Below are positions 20,101 to 31,024 of a stretch of 60,000 nucleotides of DNA, in pieces. The notes under the pieces are model-generated. The model was not told where the DNA came from, made no database searches, and saw only the letters and a list, made by a program, of their open reading frames with translations. The first letter of the stretch is position 1, and each line of letters opens with the position of its first letter. The stretch is from Diphasiastrum complanatum (taxonomy: Eukaryota; Streptophyta; Lycopodiopsida; Lycopodiales; Lycopodiaceae): positions 46,886,016 through 46,946,015 of the forward strand of contig CM055100.1 in assembly GCA_029204225.1 (NCBI GenBank), in the 5' to 3' direction. A program made the position numbers and the translations under genes.

Positions 20101-23100
20101 GGGAGCTAGTGATATTGATCATACTTGCTCCAACTCATCCTAGTTTGGTGACCAATTTAATTTTTTTCTTACAAAGAACCAGGCAATGCCCGTCTTTTGA
20201 ACTCCTTGCAGCTACAAAAAAACATTAAGTACCCGTGAACAGCTACACAATCAATGATCAGAATACATCAACAAGTTCGATGGATGTGACCCTGCAACTT
20301 CTCGCTGCTACAGACTACGTGTATCAGGTTTCTCAACCCTCAATGCAGGTGATAGTGTAACTCCAAGTACTTCTGAAGGTAATATGTTGAATCCTAGCTC
20401 TACCAAATAAAATGCCAGCCTTCAAGAACCCTCATGTAGCAGGAAGAAAGTTTCTGTCAGAGAAAGACCAGCACGGCAAAACAACACCACACCCAAGTTG
20501 ACTCTAGCACACCCTAGGAGCCCTTCAAATGGACCTTCAAGCTTCCTAGAGGACCTTATTAAAATGATCCTCATCCTTTATAAAAAGAAATTTGTCCCTT
20601 GACTATGACATGTACTACAATAACTGTAGCCAATGCTCTAGTAGATAGCTTACCCCCCCTCTTTCCTAAAGTGCTTTTTGAGGAACAATATGGATTTATC
20701 AAGGGCTGAAGTATCATCAATACTATTGTTAACCTTTGGGCTTCTGCTAACCACCTCGCTCATATGCATTTGAAATTCAACATGTTCGACTCGATTTAAA
20801 TAAGACATTTGACCACATAAGTTGGAACATATCTTCCGTTTTGGAAAAAATCATCGTGCGTCATTTGCTCTAAGGAACTTATCGTCTCCACTCCATCCAA
20901 AATAAAGTTAGGTGTTCTTTCCCACCCTTTTTCCCTTTTTTATGGAGACTCATGAGAGCCAAAAGAGAGGTCTTCCTACCTTTCCAAGATACTGATGGGA
21001 TTCAAACATCTAATGACAGTTTGAAACCTGTTACTACTTATGGGCAGTGCTTGCTGCAGCTAGGAGAAGCGCAAGAGCTAGCCATTTATAATGGCCTAGC
21101 TTGTTGGCCTAATTCTGGCAGGTATACATGTCACCCTCATAGTGGTGGCCACAGTGTTGTTGATTTCATAGAAACAAAAAGTCCACACCCTCTAAACCCC
21201 CATACCCTCCCTGGTTTGAGATGGATGCCGCTCCCAACACTCTCTTGTAACACAAGCCCGTATACATGCCCCACACCTCCGTTCTAAATGTCATTCTGTC
21301 CATCGCTTGCTTCGCTATAAAAGGCGTACCTGCTAAATATCATTGCTTATTCCAAGACATGCCGATCACACTACATTCACTCATCACATATGAGGATCCA
21401 CGTTGCGTCGCCCTTATGGTGTGGGAGATGTTCCTATTATAACAGGAGTTATGTCAGACAGATCTGCAGAGTCATCCAACATCAAAACTCCAGGTCACAT
21501 CTTTTTCCTCGGGAGGAGACCTCAAACAAATCCAGAGTCCACAACTACCACTGATGATGATGATGATGACGCGCACACACATGCCCTAAAACATAGAGAT
21601 CAGAAACAATACATCAGACAGAGTCATGTTGCGGCCCGAGCTAAATAACCTACCATGAGGGGAGGCACATCCCGTCAACACTCTTCTAGACGTCATAGGG
21701 ACATACTAACAATTTCATGCCTCAAGCGAAACTAGATAAGCAAACTAACTAAACTAGCAAAAAAATTTCACCCATACTCATATTTTTAAAAGTGAATATA
21801 CAATAATAATTTGTGATCTAGATCGTGGATCACTGATGTTCTGGAACTTTTTGCAACAACGTTGCTTCTAACATTATCTATACATTAGGGCCATGTCAAA
21901 AGAACAAAATCAAAGAGAAAGCATCACATGATAACAGACAGAGAAAGTTAAATGATGATTGCATACAAGTCTCCACTTAAGAACACCCCAACACTAGTGT
22001 ACGCGCCCTACAATGAATGACATTTATTATACATTTCCTACAAAGATACTCAAGAAATTATAATCAATTGTAGAATGGCTAGTAAAAATCCTACTTAAAC
22101 TATTTTGGAGGCCCTATGAGAACCTTCCTAAGAGTTTACCAAAATAGGGCTAATTACCTCTAGAAAATAATAATAAGTTTATGGGCCCCTCCACAAATTA
22201 TGGGACCATAAGCCTTCGTGTAATATTGTGTCTATGTCCATGACAAGCTATGATTTAGTTTTCAGCATGTCTGAGTTATTAGGGTATCATTCCTATGTTA
22301 AGGTGATCATCCAGCACATTACTGAAGTTAGTATGGCTCCTTAGAATAAGTCTTTAAATAAGATTACTGAACTATCATGTCACAGAACACATGTCTACTA
22401 TTACTAGCTTTGATTAAAAGGACATCTTAAACAAGCAGAAACTTAACTGTCGCAAGCATTAAGGGAAGTGCTAGAACTCACACAACTTTGGGAGAAGTGC
22501 ACAAGTGAAGCATTTGCCAAAATGTGTACTCAATGTCCATTTGTCGCCACTGTAATGACACGCATCAAGCCACCCTTAGCAGCAAAGTTATTATCCTTAA
22601 AACGATTTTCACAATTTCAAGCATCACTTTGTAGTCCGTTGGAAAAGAAAGAGAAAGTTATGCTTATTTACAATATCAGTGATTTTTCATTTGGCTTAAG
22701 TTTAATCTGCAAAAAATACTGGGCCAATGTTGCCTCAAATATTGTCATCAAGCCGAAATACCCCTAGCAAGAAAGTGGAATTTACCGAAAAAGAAAAGAC
22801 CAATCTCAAGCATCAAGAAGGTTTTGAGATAAGATCGATCGAAAGCAACCTTGTTAAACAATAACTTGCATGGCTGCAAACAGATTTAAAAGAAGAACGG
22901 TGAATGTTGTGATAATGTAAGGATCTCTCCACTGGCAGACAGCGAGGTTGGAAAAGCGAAGTCTAGATAACGTCTGTAATATCATGAAGTTGCATACAAA
23001 GTATGCAAGGTTGCTTGAAGGCAAAGCTTGACACAACGGAAAAAATATGACGTCTCCATCTGCAGCCTATAAAAAGCAACGCTAATACACGAATTATTTT

Positions 23101-23528
23101 GAAAGTGCAATGTATAGTATGTAAATCAGTGATTCTTGCAGATCGGCCATGTGATGCAGATGAGAGGTTTCTCATTTTATAAGAATAGACTTGTGAAGTT
23201 TGAGCTGTAAATCCAAGCTGCACTAATACAAGGTCATTCGATATCGTTTTTCCTTACCTTCTAGTGATGAAACAAACTCGGCTCTCAATCATAAGAGAGA
23301 CTTGAACTAAAAATACGGAAGCAAGGCTAGAGAAATCAACTCCAGTTAGAAGGTCAAAGCTACTTGCGCGTGTAGCACACAAAGTCACGTCTGATTTCAA
23401 TACAAAAAATAAGAAGCACAAGAACAGAAAAAAAAACCTACTTTGATAATTCTTCTGAAATATGGCGGTAGAATGGAATTCTGCTTGTAACTGGAGGTAA
23501 AGCGGCCTCGACTGGCAGTAGGTAACAT
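17158..23528 (-). CDS. UNC50: UNC-50 family membrane protein, seven exons, 3' end missing
   Basis: Seven coding exons join in frame with GT..AG introns: 23442-23528, 22482-22549, 18201-18226, 17931-18021, 17701-17796, 17335-17406 and 17158-17216 (499 nt). The protein starts MLPTASRGRF. It contains YFRRIIK joined to WRQMDIEYTFWQMLHLCTSP, then YQHTKYHKQ and TKNQWARDDPAF. Next come two hydrophobic segments (exons 4 and 5), NNYLREE...SHVVEQRVEW, and LYAFDVHCNSYFPVFVLLY. These are the hallmark blocks of UNC-50, a multi-pass Golgi/ER membrane protein family involved in membrane-protein trafficking. The family is about 250 residues, so the last 85-90 residues are absent. Exon 7 ends in a donor (GTAAGA), so the remaining exon(s) lie left of the TE cluster or were lost. 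Exon 3 is a 26-nt microexon. The seven exons contain no stop or frameshift. Confidence 0.92.
18330..20560. other. UNC-50 intron 2, unassigned part
   Basis: This is AT-moderate sequence inside the 18227-22481 intron. Short minus-strand frames at 19614-19796 and 19786-19998 show no recognised domain. I see no exon, no LTR and no tRNA here. Confidence 0.4.
20560..21290 (+). pseudogene. LINE debris in UNC-50 intron: RT block then EN block
   Basis: Plus-strand translation at 20640-20800 gives VDSLPPLFPKVLFEEQYGFI, then KG-stop-SIINTIVNLW. This is the LINE reverse transcriptase block around the FxKGRS motif. At 20952-21190 another frame reads DGIQTSNDSLKPVTTYGQ and then YNGLACWPNSGRYTC, followed by HSGGHSVVDFI, a LINE endonuclease C-half. 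The endonuclease block matches the LINE at the window start (same WPNSGRYTC peptide). The order is reversed relative to an intact LINE (EN should precede RT), so this is rearranged or composite. Confidence 0.65.
21291..22470. other. Remainder of UNC-50 intron 2
   Basis: Mostly AT-rich. A short plus-strand frame at 21403-21648 ends in an Asp run coded by GAT repeats and has no recognised domain. A TATAAAAG-like string occurs at about 21316. No supported gene. Confidence 0.4.
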
Positions 23529-23737
23529 GTTTGTTTAGTTTCGATCATAAAAATGCCAACAACCAAACAAGTACTGCACAAAGCTTTTGCCTAAAAGTCT
23601 GTCGAAACTCTCAGAATACCGATCCTTCCATCCCTCGCCATCCCCGTTACTGTTATGTTGGATCGATTGATCGATCGATCAGTCGACCATAATGTTGTGA
23701 TACAAACAATTATTTCAGAAAGAAATACCTCTTTTTC

Positions 23738-23740
<3 letters not shown>

Positions 23741-23783
<43 letters not shown>
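23741..23783 (-). promoter_or_regulatory. (CT)n tract, GA-rich on gene strand, in UNC-50 5' region
   Basis: An uninterrupted CT repeat lies about 215-255 bp upstream of the UNC-50 start codon. GA/CT tracts near transcription starts are common in plants, so it may mark the promoter or 5' UTR. No TATA box was seen upstream. Copia-3 begins about 120 bp further out. Confidence 0.35.
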
Positions 23784-23786
<3 letters not shown>

Positions 23787-23899
23787 TCGTCACTCCCCAC
23801 CAACGTGAAAGGGCTAATTCATTTTGGATTGGTACCAAAGTAAGTAGTACATTAAAGTAGGGCAATTTTAATTTTTTTTTTTAGAATGCATTGGAGCTC

Positions 23900-25090
23900 A
23901 TTTTTTTTTGAATAGATGAGCTTGGACCTTCGATAAGAATAGTCGACTAAAGAACTAGAACATTCAATATGTCGGAAGAGTCGGACAAGTCGGCTATATG
24001 GGCTTTGCCTTTTTCCTTGAGGATCTCGGCTAATGAATATCTTCGACTCAACAAGATCAACTTGTAAGCTTGATCTGAAGTAGTGTAGCTAATGAAAATA
24101 CATTTGATACTCTGGAAGTCGAGCTTCTTCCTGAGATCATGGGGAGTTTGCGCATAAATTGTACATCCATAAACTCGTAAGTTCGATAAAGAAAGTTTGG
24201 TACCTATCCAAACTTCGTATGGTGTTTTGGCTAAAAGACCTTTAGTAGGACATCTGTTTTGAATATAGGTTGCTATTGAAATAGCTTTAGCCTAGAAGGA
24301 CTTCTGAAGTGTCGCATGTGCAAGCATACACTTTGCCGATTCGACTAAGGTTCTGTTCTTTCTCTCAGTAAGACCATTCGACTAAGATGAATAGGAGGTA
24401 ATGTATTGTTGCTCAATGTCGTTGTTAAGACAGTACCCCTTGAATTCGGTGGAGATGTATTATCCTCCGTTGTCGGACCTCAGTGCTTTGATTCTTTTGC
24501 CAGTTTGATTTTATACATGCTCTTTGAATTGTCGAAACTTGTTGCAAGCCTCTGATTTTTGCTTAATGAAATAAACATTTGTTCTTCTGGAAAATTCGTC
24601 AATAAAAGTAATGAAATACTTTGCATCTAATAATCATGGAGTTTGCATAGGTCCACATATATCTGAATGGACAACATCTAACAAACCTTTTGTTGCATGC
24701 CTATGACTCGTTCTAAAAGGAATCCTAGTCTGCTTTCCAAGGATGCAACTATGACAGACAAGGAGGTCGACTTTGTCGGTTGGATAGTCGAGATCGAGTG
24801 CTAGGGATTGTTTGGACATGTTCAATACAGATACATAATTCAAGTGTCCTAAGTGATGACGTCATAGTAATGCTTTATTGACAAGAACAGAGTTTTCAAA
24901 GCTTGACTAGTATCAGAACAACAATGTGCCAATCTATATAAGTATCCATGCCTCTTGTCGAGTGCAAGGATCTTATTGTTCCTATCGATAATTCTACATT
25001 GGTCAGATTCAAACTCCACCCTATGACCTAAATCTGTGATTCTACTCACTGATAACATATTTGTAGATAGTTTAGGAACATACAATTTAT
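23900..25090 (-). pseudogene. Copia-3 fragment: protease tail and integrase
   Basis: On the minus strand, [20 protein letters not shown] (about 25090-25030) is the end of a copia protease. CHSCILGKQTRIPF (near 24750) is the pre-integrase finger. Integrase blocks follow: LLDVVHSDICGPMQTP, then a stop, FITFIDEFSRRTNVYF, ALRSDNGG, NGLTERKNRTLVES, and finally AKTPYEVWIGTKL and VYGCTIYAQ near 24150. Many stops are present. The fragment stops about 370 bp upstream of the UNC-50 start codon. It belongs to the same family as Copia-5 at 28.1 kb (shared DICGPMQTP). Confidence 0.75.
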
Positions 25091-27446
25091 TGATGACTTT
25101 AGTAGGTATACTTGGGTCTATCTTCTTAAAACCAAGGATGAAGTGTTTGCTGCATTTGTCAAGTTTAAGAATGAAGTGGAAGATCAATTCAATACAAAGA
25201 TTAAATGCTTGAGATCAGATAATGGAGGGGAATCAAAGATTTTTGCATAGCACATGGGATTAAGAGGGAGTACTCTAGTCCTAGGACTCCACAACAGAAT
25301 GGAGTGGTAGAAAGGAAGAATAGAACCCTTTGTGAATGTGCCAAGCAATGAGACTACACGCTAATCTTGCTAAGTCCTATTGGGGGGGAGCTTTAGCATG
25401 TGCTAACTATCTTTTTAATAGGAGGACAAGTGCTTCTTTGAATGGTAAGACTCCCTTTGAGGTCCTCTATTGTTGGAGGCCGAGTGTCAAGCATTGTAGA
25501 ATCTTTGGTTGTACTTATTTTGTCAACATCACTCTTGATGATCGAACTAAAGAAGATACTTCATCAAAGAAGGGTGTGTTTGTTGGCTATAGTGAAGTAA
25601 GCAAAGCTTACAAAGTGTACATTTCTTCTACGAATAAAGTTGTCATAAATAGGGATGTCATATTTCATGAAGAGAATGTTTCCAATGTTGTCAATGTTGA
25701 TGATGATTCTGATGTGCCTAATAATCATCATGATGTGCAAGATGTCTTGGATGAAGGTGGAGATGCCACTCCAAAGCAACCTTCAAGGAGGACTCAAAGA
25801 CAAAGGACTAAGCCATCAAGACTAACCTATGATGAAAAAGGAAAGCAAGTGGTAGAGAACTCTAACTTTGCTTTTCTTACCTCTTTTGATGAACCAACTT
25901 GTGTAGGTGAAGCAACTCAAAAGGAGGAATGGATCCAAGCCGTGCATATGAGCATCAAGCACTCATCAAGAACAACACTTGGAGGTTGGTGGAACTTCCA
26001 AAAGGCAAAAAGGCAATTAGGTGTAAGTGGATCTTCAAGATCAAGACAAAAGAAGATGGATCAATCAAAAGGTACAAGGCAAGATTGGTGGCAAAAGGGT
26101 ATGCTCAAGAGTATGGCATTGACTATGATGAGACCTTTGCACCCGTGGCAAAGATGGTAACAATTCGGACCCTTATCTCTCTTGCAACTCTTTATGGTTG
26201 GGACATGTGGCAAATGGATGTTACTAATGATTTCTTGAATGGTGATCTTGAAGAGGAAATCTACATGGAGCAACCCGAGGACTATGTTTCACATGATGGG
26301 CCTAATCATGTGTGTTTCCTACAAAAGAGCTTGTATGGGCTTAAGCAAGCACCAAGAAGTTGGTATGCTAAGCTCAATTCCTTCTTACTCTCTCAAAACT
26401 TCATCATGAGTGAGTATGATCATTCTCTCTACTTTAGATTGAATGATAATGGTGACATCACTTTGCTTTTGATCTATGTTGATGACATAATCTTAAGTGG
26501 TGATAGCAATGAAGATATAGATGACATCAAGATGGCACTTAAAAGTAAGTTTGAGATACAAGATCTTGGTAACCTTCACTATATCTTAGGAATAGAGATT
26601 GTTAGGAATTCTAATTCAACTTTCATTTGTCAAGAGAAGTATTCTAGCTCTTATATGGAAAATTACAAAGTAGTTTCTACTCCTATGGAATTAAATGTAA
26701 AGCTATCTATAAGAGATAATGAAAGATCCTTCAAGGACATTACTCTCTATAGAAAGCTCATAGGATCTCTTAAATGGTTAACCATCACAAGACCTGATCT
26801 AAGCTATGTAGTTGGTAAAATAAGTCAATTCATGCAAGATCCTAGTGAGGCTCATTGGAAGCTAGGAAAGAGAGTACTAAGGTACCTCTCGGGATCTACA
26901 GAGTTTGGCATCTTGTATGAAGGATCTTCACCTAACCTTTGTGGTTTCTCAGATTCAAATTTTGCAGGTGATCAAATGGATAGGAAGTCAACAAGTGCCT
27001 TTGCAATATATCTTGGAGAGGAAGCTATCTCATGGCTATCAAAGAAGCAATCTACTATCTCTCTATCTTCCACCGAGGCCGAGTACAAGGCATTGACAAC
27101 ATGCACCAAGGAGATGCTTTGGATAAAGAGGATGCTATTGGATCTTCACTTGCTGGATTCTAAGAAGACATCAATCACCTATTGTGACAACCTTTCAGTC
27201 CAAAGCTGGGCAACCAATCCAGTTTTCCATGCTAGAAGCAAGCACATTGAGATTGCTCATCACTTTGTGAGGGATCAAGTCATTGCCAAAGAGGTGGAGC
27301 TTCAACATGTCTCTTCATTGGAGTGTGTGGCTGATATCTTCACCAAACCATTGGGAAAGGACTTGTATTATAAGCATAGATGTAATCTTGGAATGTGTTC
27401 AAGATCTATGTTAAAACTAGCATCCAATGTTGATGAGAGTGTGTGA
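25089..27446 (+). pseudogene. Copia-4 pol: integrase C-half, RT, RNase H
   Basis: Homology begins inside the integrase core ([20 protein letters not shown] near 25089) and runs through [21 protein letters not shown] and FGCTYFVNITLDDRTKED. A stop lies near 25247-25250 and a frameshift near 25940. From 25929 to 27446 the frame is open for 505 codons. It reads KWIFKIKTKEDGS, WQMDVTNDFLNGDL, LYGLKQAPRSWY and LLIYVDDIILSGD. RNase H follows with GFSDSNFAGD, SLSSTEAEYKAL and ITYCDN, so the RT and RNase H catalytic residues are intact. It ends SKHIEIAHHFVRDQ...DIFTKPL. The gag and protease regions are missing. It shares the FVGYSEVSKAYKVYI block with Copia-6 at 52.5 kb, so the two are the same or a sister family. 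Confidence 0.88.
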
Positions 27447-27768
27447 AAATTGTCAACATTTCCTAGCTAGTTTGAGGCCTAAATTGGCAATTTTTGTACA
27501 TAGTTTTGGATCTAACCTTTCACACATGTGAAAGAGACCTAGATACTTTTATTTCAGTATATATTTCATATTGAAGAAGTCCCAAACTTTAGGACCTTTG
27601 AAATGACACTTTGGACATATAGGCCAAAATTGGCTATTTTAGGCTATTGGTGCCCTAAAATTGGGTCCTAAGTTCTAGAGAGAGGAGAGAAAGTCATCTC
27701 TCTCACCTATATTAGGTTGAAATTCATGGAGAACAGGTTGGAGAAACTTATTTTATTGTTGAGAGAGA
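27447..27768 (+). repeat. Copia-4 3' LTR, partial
   Basis: After the pol stop the sequence TGTGTGAAAATTGTCAACA looks like an LTR start. It contains a CACATGTG palindrome (27523-27530) and a GAGAGAGGAGAGAAAGTCATC stretch similar to one in the Copia-6 LTR near 49440. The end is lost where Copia-5-type sequence begins. Confidence 0.45.
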
Positions 27769-28059
27769 TTAATAGATCATTGTCACAGTTTCTTCCTCCA
27801 TTGAGAGCATTGCTTTGTGTATTGTCTTCAAGCTTTTGTGTATGATCTTAAGAGGTTTCCAAAAGTGGTAGGCTACTGTTGTAGGGCTGGTATGTTGTTG
27901 TTTTTGGCTGCCATCAGTACCTTTTATTAGCTTCTTTTGTCTCTTGAATGCTTTGTCAAGTTCATGTGTATCAAAGGTAGCATTAGGATGCTTTGCCATT
28001 TCTAGCTTTTGTAGCTTGTTGTGCAAAGATCTTAGCCAAGTATTTTGGGAATTTGGATT
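27769..28059 (-). other. Open minus-strand stretch, unassigned
   Basis: The minus strand is open and reads LHNKLQKLEMAKHPNATFDT, followed by a Lys/Gln-rich tail. This might be a gag fragment, but I cannot place it in a family. Confidence 0.2.
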
Positions 28060-29330
28060 AAAGATTTGGTAGACATTGTACATACTGATATATGTGGCCC
28101 AATGCAGACACCATGACTGCTTGGTGCAGAATTCTATATTACATTTGTTGATGACTATTCTAAAAGAACTGATGTATATTGTATGAAACACAAATCTGAA
28201 GCCTTCTAGTTCTTCAAGCAATACAAAGAGCATGTTTAGTTGTAGACAAACAAGAGAATCCAAGCTCTCAGTAGCAACAACGGTGGTGAATACATCTCAA
28301 ACGAATTCAAAGACTATTGTTCTGCTACTGGCATCGAACAACAGTTTGCTGCTTCATATTCTCCACAATAAATGGACTGGCCGAAAGGAATAACATGACC
28401 TTAGTCGAGTCTGTCAAATGCATAATCACTCATGCTTCGTTGCCCAAATCGTTTTGGCAACATGTTGTATCAATACCTACGTGCAAAAATCTATGTATTA
28501 CTAAAGGGCTTTCTGACAGCAAAACCCTCATGAAGTTTGGACCGGATCCAAGTCTTCATTGAAGCATTTGAGAGTATTTGGATGCACTACCTATGCTCAT
28601 GTCCCAAAGGACAACAAAAAGAAATTTGATGAACATTCATTCAAAACTATTTTTATTGGCTATTGTTCTTCAAACGGAATATATCAACTGTACAATATTG
28701 AAAGTTGTAAACTTTTTACTAACTAAAATGTGACATTTATGGACGATCAATTTACTGATTTGAAGGACAAGGACCAAATGCAATCCATCATTTATGCCCC
28801 AAAAATTGTGGTACATATAGAAATACTATTTTGGTTCCTTCATGCAGTCAACTTGTGCAGTCAAATTCAGAGGATGATAAAAAAACTGCAACTCATGAGC
28901 AACCGACACAAAGTCGAATTTCGCAACCAGAAGATCAGCAAGAATTCGAACTCAGGCTTTTCGATACACTGATGAGTTTGCTCACTACACTATTCAAGAG
29001 CCAACCACAATTGAGGAAGCTATGTCACAGGCTGATTCAGATCTCTGGAAAGAAGCTATGGACAAGAAGTACAACTCACTTCTAAAGAACAACACGTGGA
29101 CTATGACCAAGCTGCCAGCAAACAGAAAGATAATCAACTGCAAATGGATTTTTAAAATCAAATATAAAGCAAATGGTAGTATCGACAGACACGACTAGTG
29201 GCAAGGGGATTTTCACAAATTCCCAATATTCAATACTTCAAAACCTTTAGCCCAGTGGTCAAGCATACTTATATTCGACTGTTAAAAATACAATGCATCA
29301 ACTTTGCAACAATAGATGTTTCTAGGATAG
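28060..29330 (+). pseudogene. Copia-5 fragment: integrase to RT start
   Basis: Plus-strand blocks in order are DIVHTDICGPMQTP near 28077, FYITFVDDYSKRTDVYC, then SNNGGEYIS near 28275 and NGLAERNNMTLVESVKC near 28375. FGCTTYAHVPKDN (28580) and an RT N-terminus LWKEAMDKKYNSLLKNNTWT (29040-29100) with CKWIFKIKYKANG follow. Homology is lost at about 29330. Several stops and frameshifts occur. Same family as the inverted Copia-3. Confidence 0.72.
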
Positions 29331-29389
29331 CAAATCACTTCACTATCATTCAATTAACTATGTAGATCATCAAAGTCACTCAAACATAG

Positions 29390-29720
29390 ATGCTGCAATT
29401 GCAACTCGGTCTATTGGCTTTCATATATGAGATCAGGAGGGTTGTGGAAGGACGGATAGCTTCCGTAGAAGCTTCAAAAAATTCCAGGCACCTTAAGGTT
29501 ACCAGCAAATTCTTTCATGGCCATTCTAAGTTTTCTCTTGGAATGATTGGATTGACCAAATATTGTTCAGATGGTGCCAAGACAAAAGCTATTTTTTTAA
29601 TTCAAAACAAATGTTGCAAGTTTCTCATGACCATTACCTTATGGCATGGAAGGTTTGGATAGATCAACATTGATGACTTACTAACGATGAATAAGAAAAA
29701 TATGTTCTAAATCTTGATTG
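29390..29720 (+). pseudogene. Small copia fragment (GAG-pre-integrase)
   Basis: The frame ends LWHGRFG, a stop, then INIDDLLTMNKKNM (29640-29700), the GAG-pre-integrase motif. It lies after an RT fragment, so it is out of order and represents a separate piece. 29720-29909 shows nothing I recognise. Confidence 0.4.
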
Positions 29721-29909
29721 ATTGATGTTCACTTTCTTTAAATAAACATCATCATCCACTATTTCTTCAACTTGAATATTGGGTTGAGTGACCTTGCACT
29801 TGTGCATTCAACACAGTACATTTATTTGTTAATAATGATGGATCCTCATGGTTTAGACTTCTAATAAGACCAATCAAGAACAATGTGTACTCAAACCTGA
29901 GTTGCAGCA

Positions 29910-30267
29910 TGTTACGAGCACGTAACCAGTGCCAAACCCTAGAGAACACAGGAGGCTAGATACCACAGTCAGGGTCGTGTCTAGCGTACACGACCAATAG
30001 GGCAAGATAGTGTGAGTAGTGTGCCCCGACACGGTCCATAGCCATGGCGGGCCTAACATAGCCTAGGGACCCTGTCAGCAGGATAGGGCCCCATGTTGGG
30101 TCTCGACGTGCAGTCGGCCACGTCAGTGCCACGTGGTTGACTATTGGTAGTATGCATGCTACCAGGCCTCACACTGGGCTAGGAGGGGCTTGATCCATAT
30201 CAGGGAGTAGGCAAGGTTGGGTGGATCAGTTAGTGTTTGCCCTACTGTGGTGTTAGGATCTATTACA
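29910..30267 (+). repeat. Solo LTR of Gypsy-1 family with internal deletion
   Basis: It begins TGTTACGAGCACGTAACC and ends GTTAGGATCTATTACA. The whole stretch is the reverse complement of the Gypsy-1 LTR at 14681-15187, apart from about 150 bp missing near its 3' end. No primer site or internal region follows. The flanks (AGCA / CAACG) show no clear target-site duplication. Confidence 0.85.
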
Positions 30268-31024
30268 CAACGGAACGCGATTTGGTAGGAATCCGTTCCG
30301 GATCGTGGACATTCCGGGACCAAAAACTCTGTCTCGTGGATTTGAGTTTGTGTCGCAAACGAATTGGGAATGTTATGGATCAGACATGCAATAGTTGTTT
30401 AGCTACATGAAGAGTTGCAAGTCCGTCGGACTATTTTTTAGAACATAGATGTGGTAGTTTCTAACTTTCTAGAAGAATTTCCTCACTAGTACTGTTTGGA
30501 GCTTTGATCTTGAAGATCATTTGATGCTTTTGATGCTTGTGCTTGAAGATTTTGAAGTTTTTGCTTTTGAAAGATTTTGAAGTCATGCTATTTTTTTTAA
30601 GATAAAGTTTGGTTCGCGACCACTTGGTTCACGGCCACTTCGAGCCACAGACTTAGGTGGGCGCGTGGGCTTGGGTGGGTGCGCGAGTCCTCGACAATTC
30701 CCTTACATGTCACTAACATCAAAAAAATTAATAAATTTAAAACATGTCATACTATTCTTTATTCTTTTATAAGTTCTAAGATAATCTTGTAAATTACTTA
30801 AATTTAATGTCTTATTATTTTAAAAATTGTCTTCTAAAATAAAAACATTAAATGTCCTGTCTCACTTTCACTTGTCCTTAAAAGAATGAGACAAGACATT
30901 TAAATTTTTATATTTTGTAAATAAATTCTCACCTTTTTTTTTAATCACTAAAGTAATGATTTTTTTTTTGCACACAATTACATTTTGACACCTTGCAGGC
31001 CGCGGGCACAAAAAAATTTGCATT
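30268..31024. other. No gene; T-rich sequence with two similar ~45-bp units
   Basis: Two diverged copies of a T-run, TTGCA, TTTTG, ACCTTG(C/T)AGGCC unit occur at about 30958-31005 and 31012-31050. The rest is AT-rich with no coding signal. Confidence 0.4.

Noticed and set aside
21403-21648. Small gene with Asp-rich tail in UNC-50 intron 2
   Set aside because: No domain, no neighbours in frame, and the Asp run is a (GAT)n repeat; treated as chance.
27769-28263. 164-codon minus-strand frame as a gene
   Set aside because: Its right half is antisense to copia integrase (DICGPMQTP on the plus strand); only 27769-28059 is left unassigned.
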